Source: Tremella fuciformis (lineage: Eukaryota; Basidiomycota; Tremellomycetes; Tremellales; Tremellaceae). Taken from it: a stretch of DNA of 64,000 nt. The stretch is from NCBI GenBank assembly GCA_032768795.1, contig CP136490.1, positions 8,556,001-8,620,000 on the forward strand, written 5' to 3'. Below, piece by piece: positions 10,491-21,246 of this stretch. Under the pieces are notes generated by a model. It had not been told where the DNA came from. It did no database searches and saw only the letters and a list, made by a program, of their open reading frames with translations. The position numbers and the translations under genes are program-made. The stretch's first letter is position 1; every line of letters begins with the position of its first letter.

Positions 10491-12590
10491 CTACTCCTGC
10501 CCAAAGTGCGTGGCGCAGTACGGCGAGCGGCTGCGGACCGTCTTGCCGCGCCAGTAAAAGTACAACGGGATCGGGACCATCAAGAACGAGACCATGGACA
10601 GGATGAACAGGGCCCATTGGTTGCCCACGCCCTTGAACATTTGCGCGGCGACTGCGGTCAGTCGCCATTCACTACTGGTCTAGCAGAGGAGGGGAGGTCA
10701 GATGGTCAGACGCACAAAGAGGGAAGCCCGCTCCAGCCTACGCATCAGCATCCTCTGCCTCACTCGTCGCACGTTCAAAAACAACTCACGATATTGCGTA
10801 TGAAGACGACGGCGCCGAGGGCGCTGGCCGAGTAGTGGCCATATCCGTCAACGATATAGTTGAGGATGGCCGCCAGGATGATGTAGCTAGGATCAGCCGT
10901 GCCCACGTCCTGCACCTTCTGACGACGGCACTCACAAGCCAAAGCCGACCATGGTGAACCCGATGAACGGCGCGACCCAGACGATCCGGGCATAGCTCGT
11001 CCACGCCGCGACCATCAGGCCGAGTGGGATGAACGGCGTGCCCCACAGCGCAGACCACCACCTTGCCTCGGGGTCGCTGCTGCCCGCCCGTCTGCACCCG
11101 CGGCGATACGCCGCCTCCTGCAGCGGCTGGAGGAGGAAGCCTATAACGGCACCAAGGACATAGGCGCCGAACGTGAGGTTGACCGTGCCCGAGCTACCAT
11201 CAGCACCCCTGCCACTCCGCTCTGCTGCCTCTGGCAGGGGTTGCTCACTGCGTCCAGCCGTGCCCGTCGTTTCCGGGCCCAAAGACCAGAGGGAAGGCCT
11301 CGTTGCTGATGAAGATGACGCCGAACACGAAGCCATTGATGAGCGCGTTCAAATAGGTGATGGGCTCGGTGAGGAGGAACTTGAACGGGCGCACGAGGGT
11401 GACGGCCCACAGGTGCCGCGGGTCCTTCTTGACCAGCTCGTGCTCGGCGTAGAAGGGCATGTCGCCCGTCTGCCCGCGCAGCGCTTTGGACTTTTTCGAC
11501 AGGAGGATCGTGTCCCGCGTCTCGGGCAGGAAGAGGTAGATGATACCGAGGAACGCGCCGAAGATGATGAGCTGCCGTCAGCCCTCCACATACTGGCCAC
11601 ACTGAGAGTGGACGGACGTAGGTCCAGAAGAGCCAGCGCCAGCGCTGCTCCTGCGCAAGGTATCCAGAGACGACGTTCCCGAATGGCGGCCCGTCCGCGC
11701 TGCTCAGCGCGTAGATGCCGACCGCCATCCCGCCCTCGTCGATCCCGAAGATGTCGTGTACGACGCCCCCCGTATTGGCGAGCGGCGCGCTGCCTGTGAA
11801 CCCCTGGATGAAGCGGCAGACGAGGATGGTTTGGAGATTCTGTGCGAGGGCGAGCGGGATCTGGAAGCAGGTGAAGATGAACCATGAGACGAGGTAGACG
11901 CGGCGCCGCCCAAAGTATTCGCTGAGCGGGGCGAGCAGCATGGGCCTGGGATCAGCGCCTAGTCATGCTTGTGCTAACGACCAACCCCACGGCAAAGCCG
12001 AGCTGTGGTCAGCGTCAGTGACTATGCCTCTTCCAGTATGGGTGGACGCACCACGTAGAGACTCAGGCCGACGGTGCCGACCTCGCTCGAGAACCCAAAC
12101 TCCTCTTGCATCTGCTCCACCCCCGTGCTGTACCCCGAAGCACATATGCACACCTACACCATCTGTCAGCGTGATGTCTCTCGTCTGTGCCGCCAACGCA
12201 CCAGGTTGTTGAGCGTGCTGGCGAGTATCACCACGCCGTATCGTTTCCAATTCGGCCAGTTGCGAGGACTGTCCTTGTCCTGCTTCGTGCTCCGAATAAG
12301 GAGGTTCCCGCTATCATCCTTCTTCCACACGTACGCCCCATGTTCCGCCAGAAGCCCCTCAACCTGGAACGTCACCCGTATCCCTCTGCAGAGACAACTG
12401 AGCTCACCTCGTTGCTCAGACCAAAGTCTTTCGGATTCGGTATCCTGCTCTTCTCCACCTGCCTAGCCGCCTCTACATGCGTCGCGGGGTCCGCCTTGGG
12501 CAGAACAGTCCGCGGGGGTCTTTGGTCAGACTCCGACTCGCGCTGTACGGCCGTGAGAGTCGTCGAGTCGTCGCTGGCGCGGCGCAACAT
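10491..12590 (-). CDS. MFS transporter, DHA1 (drug:H+ antiporter) family
   Basis: Twelve-TM antiporter of the DHA1 type common in fungi (Flu1/Tpo-like, exporting drugs, polyamines or secondary metabolites). Exon 1 starts at 12590 (MLRRASDDS) and joins over a 44-nt intron to VEGLLAEHGAYVW. The pre-TM1 motif DSPRNWPNWKR is diagnostic. Motif A is PLSEYFGRRR; the TM4-5 region reads CRFIQGFTGSAPLANTGG. Later exons give FVFGVIFISNEAFPLVFG, then GAVIGFLLQPLQEAAYRR, then NYIVDGYGHYSASA, and a last exon ending FYWRGKTVRSRSPYCATHFGQE with stop at 10493-10491. The intron before the last exon is longer than average. Its position next to an SDR and a flavin monooxygenase suggests export of a substrate or product of that group; that is inference. 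Confidence 0.82.
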
Positions 12591-12871
12591 CTCTCCAAGC
12601 AGTGAGAATCGATGTGGACTATTGAGTATGTACTGTATCTGCGAGTCGTGGTCGCGTATTTCTCTGGAGATTGGAGCTGCTGACCAGCTTCTGGGTTGCA
12701 GAGGCTACGAACTTCTGAGGTCGACGTCACTGACGGAACTCGGTCCGCCGTCCGACATCCTTACGGCCGAGACAGACTATTCATCGCACAGAGAGAGATT
12801 ATGAGCCATGTAGTCCTATGCGCTGCTTAACAAGGAACACGAATGGAGTATCAGCCAGCATCCGTACGCCC

Positions 12872-14121
12872 TCACGTAGCGGTGTGACCCCCGTCCACGA
12901 GCATGTCAGCGCCAGTCATGAACGAGCTCGCGTCGGACAAGAGATAAATCGCCGGACCTGCACAATCAGCCTGCGGGCATTTGCCTTCCGGTGCATGTGC
13001 ACGCGCTGAGCGGCGCACCTCTGAACTCGTCCGCTGTGGAGATGCGGCCAATCAAGCCCTGCTCTTCCCATTCCTGCCTTTCGTGTGGGCGGTCTTGCAG
13101 GTACGACGCGGTCATGGACGTGAGGATCTGGTGGACGTCAGCCCCCTCCAGCTGCTCAGAGTCACTCACATAGCCCGGAGAGATGGTCTGGCGTCAGAAT
13201 CGTACCCCATCATTGAGGTCCAGTCAACTCACGTTGACCCTGATACCCTTCCGTGTCCACTCCATCGCGAGGTTCTTCGCCAGCTGGTTCACCGCCGCCT
13301 TGCTGGCATTATACACAGAGTTCTCCAAGCCCTTATTCGCGACATGCCCGCTCATACTGCCCGTAAATACCAGACTCGCCCCCTGGCCAGCGGGCAGCAC
13401 CCCAGCGACCCTGCTGGCGCCAGCGCCATTCATCTTGAAGTACTCGCGCGCGAACGCCTGAGCACTGAGGTACGTGCCCATAAAGTTGACGTCCATGACT
13501 TTGCGCAGGCCGTCCATGGGAAACTCGACCGCCGGCACGAACATGTTGATGCCCGCCGCGACGTACATCCCGCGCACGGGCGCCTCGCGCGGCGCAGAGG
13601 CAAAGATGTGCTGGAAGACGTTGCGTGTGCTCGACTCGGATGTCGAGTCGAGCGGGTGGTACTCCAGTGTCAAGCCGCGCGAGCGGGCGAGGGAGGAGGT
13701 CTCGTCCCACATCGCCTGGGCGGGCGCTGGGAGGAGGTCGAGGCATCGGACGTGCGCGCCGGCCTCGACGAAGGAGTGGGCGAGGGTGAGGCCGAGACCG
13801 CGCGCGGCGCCCGTGACGATGATTGTCCTGTTACGGAGGGAGAATAGCTCGAGCGCGGGTGCGTGCGCCAGCGGCGCTGAGGCGTCAGCCCCCTTCTCCT
13901 GCTTTGAGACAGCGTAGCTAGTCACCTTCTTCATTCGATACGCCCCCTTTCTGCGACTCGTCCGGTTTGGCGAGATCGGCGACGGGCTCGCCGCTGGTCG
14001 TTGCTCGTGGTGCATCCTTGTCGGGATGCGCCAGCAATCGTACCGATGTCGACAGCGAGCGATAGCGGGGAGCGACAGCGGGGAGTCTGCGCGCCCGCAG
14101 CAGCAACATCATGGCTCGCAT
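12872..14121 (-). CDS. Short-chain dehydrogenase/reductase with mitochondrial-type leader
   Basis: NAD(P)-dependent oxidoreductase of the classical SDR family, closest in feel to fungal sorbose-reductase-like enzymes. The first exon encodes MRAMMLLLRARRLPAVAPRY, an Arg/Leu-rich sequence with no acidic residues typical of a mitochondrial presequence. A 5' intron (GTGACTAG..CTGACGCCTCAG) joins SNEE to APLAHAPALELFSL. Then: TGAARGLG (cofactor loop), DLLPAP at the end of beta 2, YVAAGIN, a Ser in SLVFTGSMSG, and the YNASK active-site Tyr-Lys pair. The C-terminus VYLLSDASSFMTGADMLVDG is typical of the family. A TATA-like TTTATAAGG lies at 14190-14182 on the coding strand, about 60 bases upstream. 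Substrate unknown; it is 60-70% of the way through a minus-strand oxidative group. Confidence 0.83.
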
Positions 14122-14473
14122 AGCGACGACCTGTCACTAATCTTGAGCAGCATGGCCGACGCCGGCCCACTACTTCTACTGCCTTATAAACGCCGGCCGG
14201 GGTGTTGCAGGGCGTTCATCTCCCCGACGTATGTACGTCCATTCAGCCGATGTGTAAACGGCTAAAACCGGGCGGCGCACTGTATCCCCGCGGGGCCGGA
14301 CTGGGAGAGGGGTCACAAGAGTAGATGGGCGCCCTGGGGCCGAGAGCGAGGGGTGACAAACCGAGTCTGGCTCAGGACCTGGGGACCACGGCCTTTCGGA
14401 CTTCCGGCGAGTCCATCCATCATTGACGGGACGTCATCATCGAGATGTAGTTCTATACTCTTCAGACACTCTA
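14122..14473. promoter_or_regulatory. Promoter of the SDR gene / 3' flank of the monooxygenase
   Basis: About 350 bases. On the minus strand TTTATAAGG at 14190-14182 is a good TATA candidate for the SDR gene. The remainder is GC-rich with no open frame that looks coding. Confidence 0.4.
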
Positions 14474-16175
14474 TCACGCCGACACGGTCGGTGCTCTGAC
14501 ATCTGACAACGAGACACACGATATGGGATCCGCCTCTCTCGACTCGTCCGTCTCGACCGCAATCGTCGGCAGATCCTCACTGCCCCCGAAGCCCCCATTA
14601 AATGCTCCAGCATCCGCGATACCATACTTTTGGGCAATCTTCACCGTGACCTGGTCGCTGTGCCACAACCACTCTGCCGTGTGGCCCTCTACCTCTGGCG
14701 CGCCCGACCACTTGGCATCCGCATTGAGCCAGTCGACCGTCTCGCGCACATAGGCCCGCTCGCCGTCCTTGCCCATAAAGTGCCGGAACTTGCCGTCCGA
14801 CTTGAGCTTGACCACCTCGCGCAGGGCCTCGCGCTGCTGGTGCTGCGATGGGAGGCGAGCTTTGCCGCCCCACACCCGTGCGACGGAGATGGACTGGTAC
14901 TCGAAGAACGAAAAGGCCGAGGTGTTGATGGATATGCCGACAAACGCCAAGCTGGGATCGGGGATGTAAAAGACGTCGCGGTAGAGATTCAGGACGTTGT
15001 CGCCGCACTCGACGAGCGCGCCCGCTTTTCGGACGGTCCCGGGATCGCGGTGGAGCTGCGGGAGGAAGGGAAACGAGTACTGATACCCGGTACTAAAGTA
15101 GACCGTGTCGATATCGCGCAGCACCTCCCCGTCTTCCAGCTCGACCGCGACGTCGCGTATGGTCGACGAGGGTGCGTCGGGCACACGGAAGCCCTTGACC
15201 TCTGCGACGCGCGTGACGCCGTCCGGCAGCCGGGACTGCTGCGCGTTGCGGAACTTTTGGTACGAGTCCGGGGCGATACGGTGCACGCGCGCCGAGACGT
15301 AGACGGCTTTGGCGTGCTGGGCGATATCTCGAGCTATATCGGTGCCGCTCGTCCCTGCTCCAATGACGAGCACGTTCTGGCCGGCATACACCTCGGGGCG
15401 ACGGTAGCCCTGTGAGTGCATGACGGCGGACGGGTGGCGGGCGTAGAGAGCGGCGGCGCCAGGTAGGTTGGGAATGAGCGGGGCGTTGTAGTGCCCGGTG
15501 CCGACGAGCACAGCGTCAAAGGACTGCACTCAGCCACACTACAAGCCTCGATGTGAGGCCGACTCACATCGCTCCAGGAGGTCTCTCTGACTTGACTACC
15601 CTCGAGCTCCTTTTGCGTGCGCAGGTGGACCTCCCACTTGCCGTCGTCGCGCTTGAAGAGGTGTTCCACGCGGGTGTTGAGCTTGGTGAGCGGTTTGAGG
15701 CCAAACTTTTCCCAGTACTGCTGCAGGTAGTCGGCGAGGAGGTAGTGCGGGATCGAGTCTTCCGTGCCGGGCGGGTACGGGTGGTCTTTGAACTGCTCAT
15801 TAGTCTACGACCCCTCATCAAGAGACAACCCACGGCCATGGTCTGGGTCGGGACATTGTTGGTCAGACTCCAGTAGCACGGATTAGGGGGATTGAACCGC
15901 GTCCGCCTCGAGCGGTCTGGATCAGGAAAGACGCCGTTCTCGCCCCAAGAGGGTGTGAATGCGCCCACAGACGGTGGCGGGGTCGGGACGGCTAGCGGGC
16001 CACTCGTCTCTTCTTTCCAGTTCCACAAGCCGCCGACTTTACTCTGCCGCTCGAAGATTGTCACCTCCAGTCCGGCATCGCGGAGATGTCGAGCAGCAGG
16101 CAGGCCGGACGGGCCAGCGCCGATGACGGCCACGCGGCGGACGGGGTGGGGGAAGTGGTAGTACTCGATGGTCAT
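14474..16175 (-). CDS. Flavin-containing monooxygenase (FMO-like)
   Basis: FAD- and NADPH-dependent monooxygenase that oxygenates a nitrogen, sulfur or ketone group. Starts MTIEYYHFPHPVRRVAVIGAG; the FAD Rossmann motif is GAGPSG, followed by FERQSKVGGLW. A middle exon gives HYLLADYLQQYWEKFGL. After an intron near 15530-15565 comes DAVLVGTGHYNAPLIPN, which occupies the place of the FMO fingerprint, then the NADPH motif GAGTSGTD. YFSTGYQYSFPFLP near the C-terminal third resembles the ATG-containing motif shared by FMOs and N-hydroxylating monooxygenases. Length of about 500 residues is normal for the family. Baeyer-Villiger activity cannot be excluded. It shares strand and spacing with the SDR downstream and the 2-hydroxyacid dehydrogenase upstream. 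Confidence 0.85.
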
Positions 16176-16513
16176 GATGCCACCTGGAAGGGGGAGGTAG
16201 GAGTCAGCAGTGAGAAGATGTCGCTACATTTTGTGCATGGGAATGGCATGCCGTCGCAGACGTGGTCAGGCGAGATTGATGGTGATCAGTCATGTCATGA
16301 GGAGATGACATGACCAATTGCGGCATCTAAGCGACTTTGCTTGGTGACTGACATCTTATAACACCACCAAAACCCACGGATCGGTCATTTCCGCGCAAAG
16401 AGCGCTGCTGTCGTCATCTGCACCAGGCATGGCGCCATAATCTTATCTCATGGTGTCCACTTGGGAGAGGACGACTTGACAAGTCACGGCTTCTATTGCA
16501 TAGTCTATCTGCG
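16176..16513. promoter_or_regulatory. Promoter of the monooxygenase gene
   Basis: About 340 bases upstream of the monooxygenase and downstream of the hydroxyacid dehydrogenase stop. AT-richer than its surroundings near 16310-16370. No convincing motif, repeat or small gene was seen. Confidence 0.35.
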
Positions 16514-17863
16514 TCACAGCTCGGGGAAGACGCGATTCGTCTCCGTCAGACCGTCCAGCAGCACATCCCGTATCGTCTCGGCACTCTTGACCTGCGTCTC
16601 GTATACCGCTTCTTGAGTGTAATACGCCACATGCGGCGTGATGACCAGCCTGCCCTGCAGCCATGCCTCTCTGTCGCGATAAGCACGCAGGAGGGGATGC
16701 AGCGGCTCAGGCGGGGGCTCTTTCCCAGCGATGACATCTATACCAGCCGCCGCCAGCCGGCCGGAGCGTAGGGCGCGCTCTAGGGCGTCAAAGTCGACAA
16801 TGTCCCCGCGGGCGGTATTGATGAGGACCGCGCCGGGCTTGACGAGCGCGAGGGTGGTGTCGTTGATTATTCCCCGCGTCTCGCGAGTCGAGACGGCGTG
16901 GATGGAGATGGTGTCGGCGGTGCGGAGCAGCTCTTCGACGCTGAAGACCCGCGTGATGCCGATGGCTTTGTCCGTGCCGTTCAGCACGTACGGGTCGTAG
17001 AAAATGACCTAGTCGTCAGTTTCGATACGAGTGCTCCTCGAGAGGGGCTGGGCTGCGGCGCACCTTCCACCCGAACGCCTTGGCACGCAGTGCGACGGCG
17101 ATGCCTATCCTTCCCAGGCCGAGAATCCCAAACACCCTGTTCTGCGGGCGCTGTATCAAGTCTCCCTGCAGCGGTTCCGCCACTCCCGCTGCGAAGGCTC
17201 CTGAGGGTGGACCGTCCTGGGTGTTCCAGCCGGGGGAAGGGCTGCGCTGGTGGTCGTGCTGCAGGAAGATACCCCTGCGCAGTCCCAAGGCGAGGGCGAG
17301 AGCATGGTCGGCCACCTCAGTCGTACCATAGCTGCAGTCATCAGCGATGAGCCTAGCAAAAGTTGACGCGACTGACTCTGGCGTGTTGTGCACCGTCACC
17401 CCCACTGCATGGGCTGCCGCTACGTCCACCTTGTCGTACCCCACTCCGGTCCTGACGATACACTTGAGCTGCGGGAAATGCTTGAGCTCCCTAGCTCCTC
17501 AACACAAGTCCTATCTCGCGAGTGACAGTGGACTCACTCGGCCCCTATGGCATGCCGTCTAAGGAGGATACCATGTGCTCTCGAGGCTAGGTCCGCAGGA
17601 ACTGCCCGTCAGCATGTCCATCCAGTGACCGTTGAGAGGGCTCACTGGCAGTGATGGATTCTGTTGGGCCTATGCGGCTCTGCACAATCTCAAACTTGCG
17701 CTTGCTCCGCGCTGCACGGAAGATCTTGTCCTTCGATGATCAGCATTGAACCTGCACTGCTGTTTCTGGTGCTCACCTCGAGCTCGCCGATCTCGTACCA
17801 TGTTGTAGCGGCGATGATGAGCAGCGGTTCCTCAGACGACGTAGAAGTGCCGTTTGCCGTCAT
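16514..17863 (-). CDS. D-isomer-specific 2-hydroxyacid dehydrogenase
   Basis: NAD(P)-dependent reductase/dehydrogenase of the phosphoglycerate dehydrogenase-like family. Start at 17863 (MTANGTSTSSEEPL); the first intron joins IGELE to DKIFRAARSKRKFEIVQSR. After VHNTPES a 43-nt intron (17342-17300 region) is removed to give YGTTEVADHALALALGLRRG, the conserved family segment. The cofactor motif is GILGLGRIGIAVALRAKAFG. Catalytic residues are visible: Arg in NTARGDIVD, Glu in GIDVIAGKEPPPEP and His in ITPHVAYYT. The protein ends NRVFPEL. CtBP-type relatives share the same motifs, but the intact catalytic triad favours an enzyme. It fits reduction of a 2-keto acid or oxidation of a hydroxy acid in the neighbouring oxidative group. 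Confidence 0.85.
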
Positions 17864-18049
17864 GATGAGGGGTCGCACAGAGCCAGCTGAGCCAACGTTT
17901 CACGAAGACGGTCGCGAGTCACATTATGCATCGTTCCTCGTCTCTTGGCATATGATGAAGTAGATGGAGAAACGAAGACGCAATACTGCGCCATGGTACG
18001 TGACGCCGCGTCGGCTCAGAGCGGGGATATCCGACATCTAGCTCTGGGC

Positions 18050-21043
18050 TCACCCCAGCCAGAAGGGCTTCTTCGTCATGTCCCACAGCATATCACCAAA
18101 CGGATTCGCCTCATCCCGCAGATCAGGCCTCAGCGACGACCCAGACGCCTCATCCTCTGATCCCATCTCAGCTTGATGTGACAGGGACGACTGATGCACT
18201 TACCCAGGGGCAGAAACGGGAGCGTCGAGAACGTCTCGACAGTCTGGTTGACCGATCCAACCCCACCCAAGATCCCGAGCCAATCTTCCGACGAGAAGAT
18301 GTCGTCTGCAAGGTGAAAGTCCAGGTCGTTGATCGTCGTATCCGAGTCGACAGCTTGCAGCCGCGGCGAGGGCGCAGTGGATGCTGGGGGGAGGTCGCGC
18401 CGCTTGCGCGCCTTGGTCACGACGTGCAGCAAGAACTGGGAGAAGTAAAAGTCAGGGACTGGGCGTCAGATGCGACAAGAACAGTGCAGTCGTGCTTACA
18501 CATGGCCAGCTGCCTGGCTAGCGACTCGACGTCTTTCGCTGCTTGGCGAAGGTCGATCGCGTCGGGGATCAAGCTTGCCATTCGCACGAGATACCGAGCG
18601 GCGAGGGCGAGTCCGAGTCCTGTCATACTGAGCGAATCCCCACCAGGAATGACACTACACTCACGGACGTTGCGGTTGCCGTAACGAAGCTTCTGATTCT
18701 GGTTCTCAGCGAGGGTCAAACTTGAGACCTCACCTCTGCTCCTCTTGCTGCCCGTGCCACGAGCTCGGCGGCCGCTCTCATGGCGGCTACGAGACATTGG
18801 TATCGACCGACAGGCATCTGCTGGATGTCTCTCTTGCTACGAATCCCATGCAGCAGAGACGCGTTGACCTCGATTCTAGCATGAGATTACGTCTCAGATG
18901 TTCAGCCTCTGTGGCAGCTCACATCGCGTAGTTCTTGATGGTGATCACTGTCGTCAGCGCCAGCTGTCGCTCAAGTAGGAGACCCAGATGACTCACACTC
19001 CGTCACAAGAAAGTCATCCGGCCCGAAACCCATGCGTTCTGTAGAGTCAGATCCTGGTCTACGCAGGGACTCACGGTAGTAGTCCGTCCAGTGCCTCTCC
19101 CACGATTGGAGCTGCTCCATGATCTGGCTGACGAGCCCGTCGACCGATAAGCCAGGTGTGCGTCGACTCAGAGCCCGATGGAGAGGTTCGCGAATAGCAA
19201 ACACCTCGCAGAGCACTACACAACGGCTGTCTTCTCGGGTCGCCAGGGGATGCGTCAGGAAGGCTCGACCGAGACGGACTGATTCATCTCCTTGACAGAG
19301 CACTGGTCGGCCGTAGTTGAGGCACATCCTTGAGTGTCAGCACCTCATTATCTACCTTGTCCACTGACTCAGTATGCGTCTTGCATACCTGAAGCGTCAG
19401 CCAATGTAGTCAGAAGAGGACAGACATACCGCCAGCCATACCCGAGCTCCAGCAACCAGCGGTCGTTCCCTTTCTAGCTGCTCTGTAGTCTTGTTCTGGC
19501 CCATACCTGTCTTGGCGAGGTACGGCAAACAGAGATGCAGGTCCATATCGTATCTCCCCATCAGCGTCTTATTCGTCATCACTTCAGCGACATACGCCAA
19601 GCTCAGCGTGTGATCTTGGAGGTCAGTCCGCGCCATATGATCAGCTGCGACTCACTGCCTGGTCTCCAAGCTGTATCGCCCCAATTGGCCAGAATCACTG
19701 TGACAAGTCAGCTCAGCCAGGATTTGTAGTCTCACTCACCCATCGCTTGTACCGCCTCGATGCTCGAAGCTGGCGAGAACAACGTCGCCAGAGCTGACGG
19801 TCAGCCAAGACTAGCCTCAAGGACGTGATGCACTGACCGATCTTCTCCGCATGCGCTACGAGTTTCTGCCTGAGATCGCTTCGCTGGACTACTTGTCAGC
19901 AATCGCAGGCTCATGGAGACCCACTGTTGCCCGTAGCGGCGATCTGCCCCGCGAGGAGGACCGTCGTCAGGCAGAATGACGATCGCGCGCGTAGTCTGAA
20001 ACAGGTTCAGCGCACAGACCGTGAATTGTGTGTATGTCAAAGGATGCCTTACGTGTCCCAGGTATCTTCCGTGCGGTCAAAGACCGGCATGAACCCATGT
20101 GCACCCTGAAAGAAGCTGTCCTTCAGTCCATGAGATGAGCGGTGAGAGCAGACTCACAGGTCAAACATATGTCGCCCCTCAATCTCGGTGCAGTAGCCCA
20201 AATCCACGGGATCCGGGAAATCCTGAAGTAGCTGTCCCCTGCGTGTGGGAATGGGTATCTCCGGACGCTGAGGTTGAGAGTACGCGACCTCGCTACCGAG
20301 AGGCTCGTTGGATGCTGGGCCAGCGGAGATGGACTGCGACCTGCGCTCGTGCCGCAGTCGCGCCTCTTCGTCTTGATACAGGAGACTCTTCATGGGTGCG
20401 CCTGTCCCGGCGTCAATGAGAAAGTCGTCCTCTTCCTCGTACGGCTCGTTCAGCGTTGATCTCACTTCAACCTGCTCCGGCGCTGGCGCAATCTGTAGCG
20501 TTGTAGGCTGTATCGGTGCTTGTGACAAGGGGGATATGCTGGTTTCCGCCGTGACAAAGGCCCCGGTGTACGGGATGAGGCTGTTCGTTGCCGTCACGGG
20601 GACGGAGGCCGCTGAGCGTGGGCTGACAGAGTCCACGACCTTGCTCATCATCTCCTCCAAGTGCCGCATGCTCTTCTGTACCGTGCCCATTTGGTATTCT
20701 AGTTGTGCAACTCGACTAGATGGTCAGCCATCTTGAGTGGATCCGATTGCTGGGGAGGAACCCACTCCTGGTTTGACTTGATCCTGTACGGGGACGGCTG
20801 GGTGTTCGTGAACGTGCACTGGGTCCCCATTGTCTTGCACCTCTGGCACGGCGGATCCATGCGGTCCACACATCGGATTTTCAGCCGATGGCATGCATCC
20901 TGGGCATGTCAATACTCCTCAGCAACAGAAATGGGGGAGACACAAACACATGCTCCTGAATGATCAGCTTGGAGACCCTGTCTCGCTTCCTTTGACTCAC
21001 GGCTGATACCTGCTATCGCAGGACGGTCCTCGGACCGTGGCAT
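18050..21043 (-). CDS. Zn2Cys6 transcription factor with fungal middle-homology domain; contains an 8-nt microexon
   Basis: Nuclear regulator. Exon 1 (21043-21001) encodes MPRSEDRPAIAGIS plus one base; exon 2 is only 8 nt (20955-20948); exon 3 begins at 20899. Joined, they read ISRACDACHRLKIRC then VDRMDPPCQRC and TMGTQCTFT, a complete six-cysteine zinc cluster. The flanking introns are 45 and 48 nt with CTGATCATTCAG and a CATGCCCAG end. A further intron joins YRIKSNQ to DRVAQLEYQMG, a short coiled-coil-like linker. Many short exons follow, with pieces typical of the Fungal_trans domain (LSLAYVAEVMTNKTLMGRYD; LNYGRPVLC; GLVSQIMEQLQSWERHW). The C-terminus reads ANPFGDMLWDMTKKPFWLG before the stop at 18052-18050. 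It is upstream of the 2-hydroxyacid dehydrogenase and is the likely regulator of the 10.5-18 kb group (inference). Confidence 0.82.
20948..20955 (-). other. 8-nt microexon of the Zn2Cys6 regulator
   Basis: The sequence GAGCATGT lies between an acceptor CAG and a donor GT on the minus strand. With the last base of exon 1 it reads CGA-GCA-TGT (Arg-Ala-Cys) and supplies the first cysteine of the zinc cluster; the next exon starts GAT-GCA-TGC. Without it the cluster has only five cysteines and the frame is lost. Confidence 0.7.
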
Positions 21044-21162
21044 GACTATTTCACCCCCCTCTGAGGATTTCAATAGAGGCCAGTCGCTCGCACGATGGAA
21101 TCAACCTCAATCTCGCCGTCGCCGCTTCTTCACGGCGAGACAGTGTGGGGTCCGTCCGGACC
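21023..21162. repeat. Two GGTCC-type palindromes at the regulator's 5' end
   Basis: ACGGTCC-TC-GGACCGT at 21023-21038 (inside exon 1) and GGTCCG-TC-CGGACC at 21149-21162 (about 110 bases upstream of the start) are perfect inverted repeats with the same TC spacer. Both hold CGG/CCG triplets, the half-site type recognised by Zn2Cys6 dimers, so autoregulation is possible (inference). Confidence 0.45.
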
Positions 21163-21246
21163 GATTAAGCCGGAATTATCGGAACAGCAATCAACGGCAT
21201 TCCCTAACGTTATGGCACCTTGCACATGCAATACAATACATAGTAT

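Noticed and set aside
14630..15415. 261-codon plus-strand frame over the monooxygenase gene.
   Set aside because: Shadow of the FMO coding strand; composition is unlike a protein and no domain is seen.
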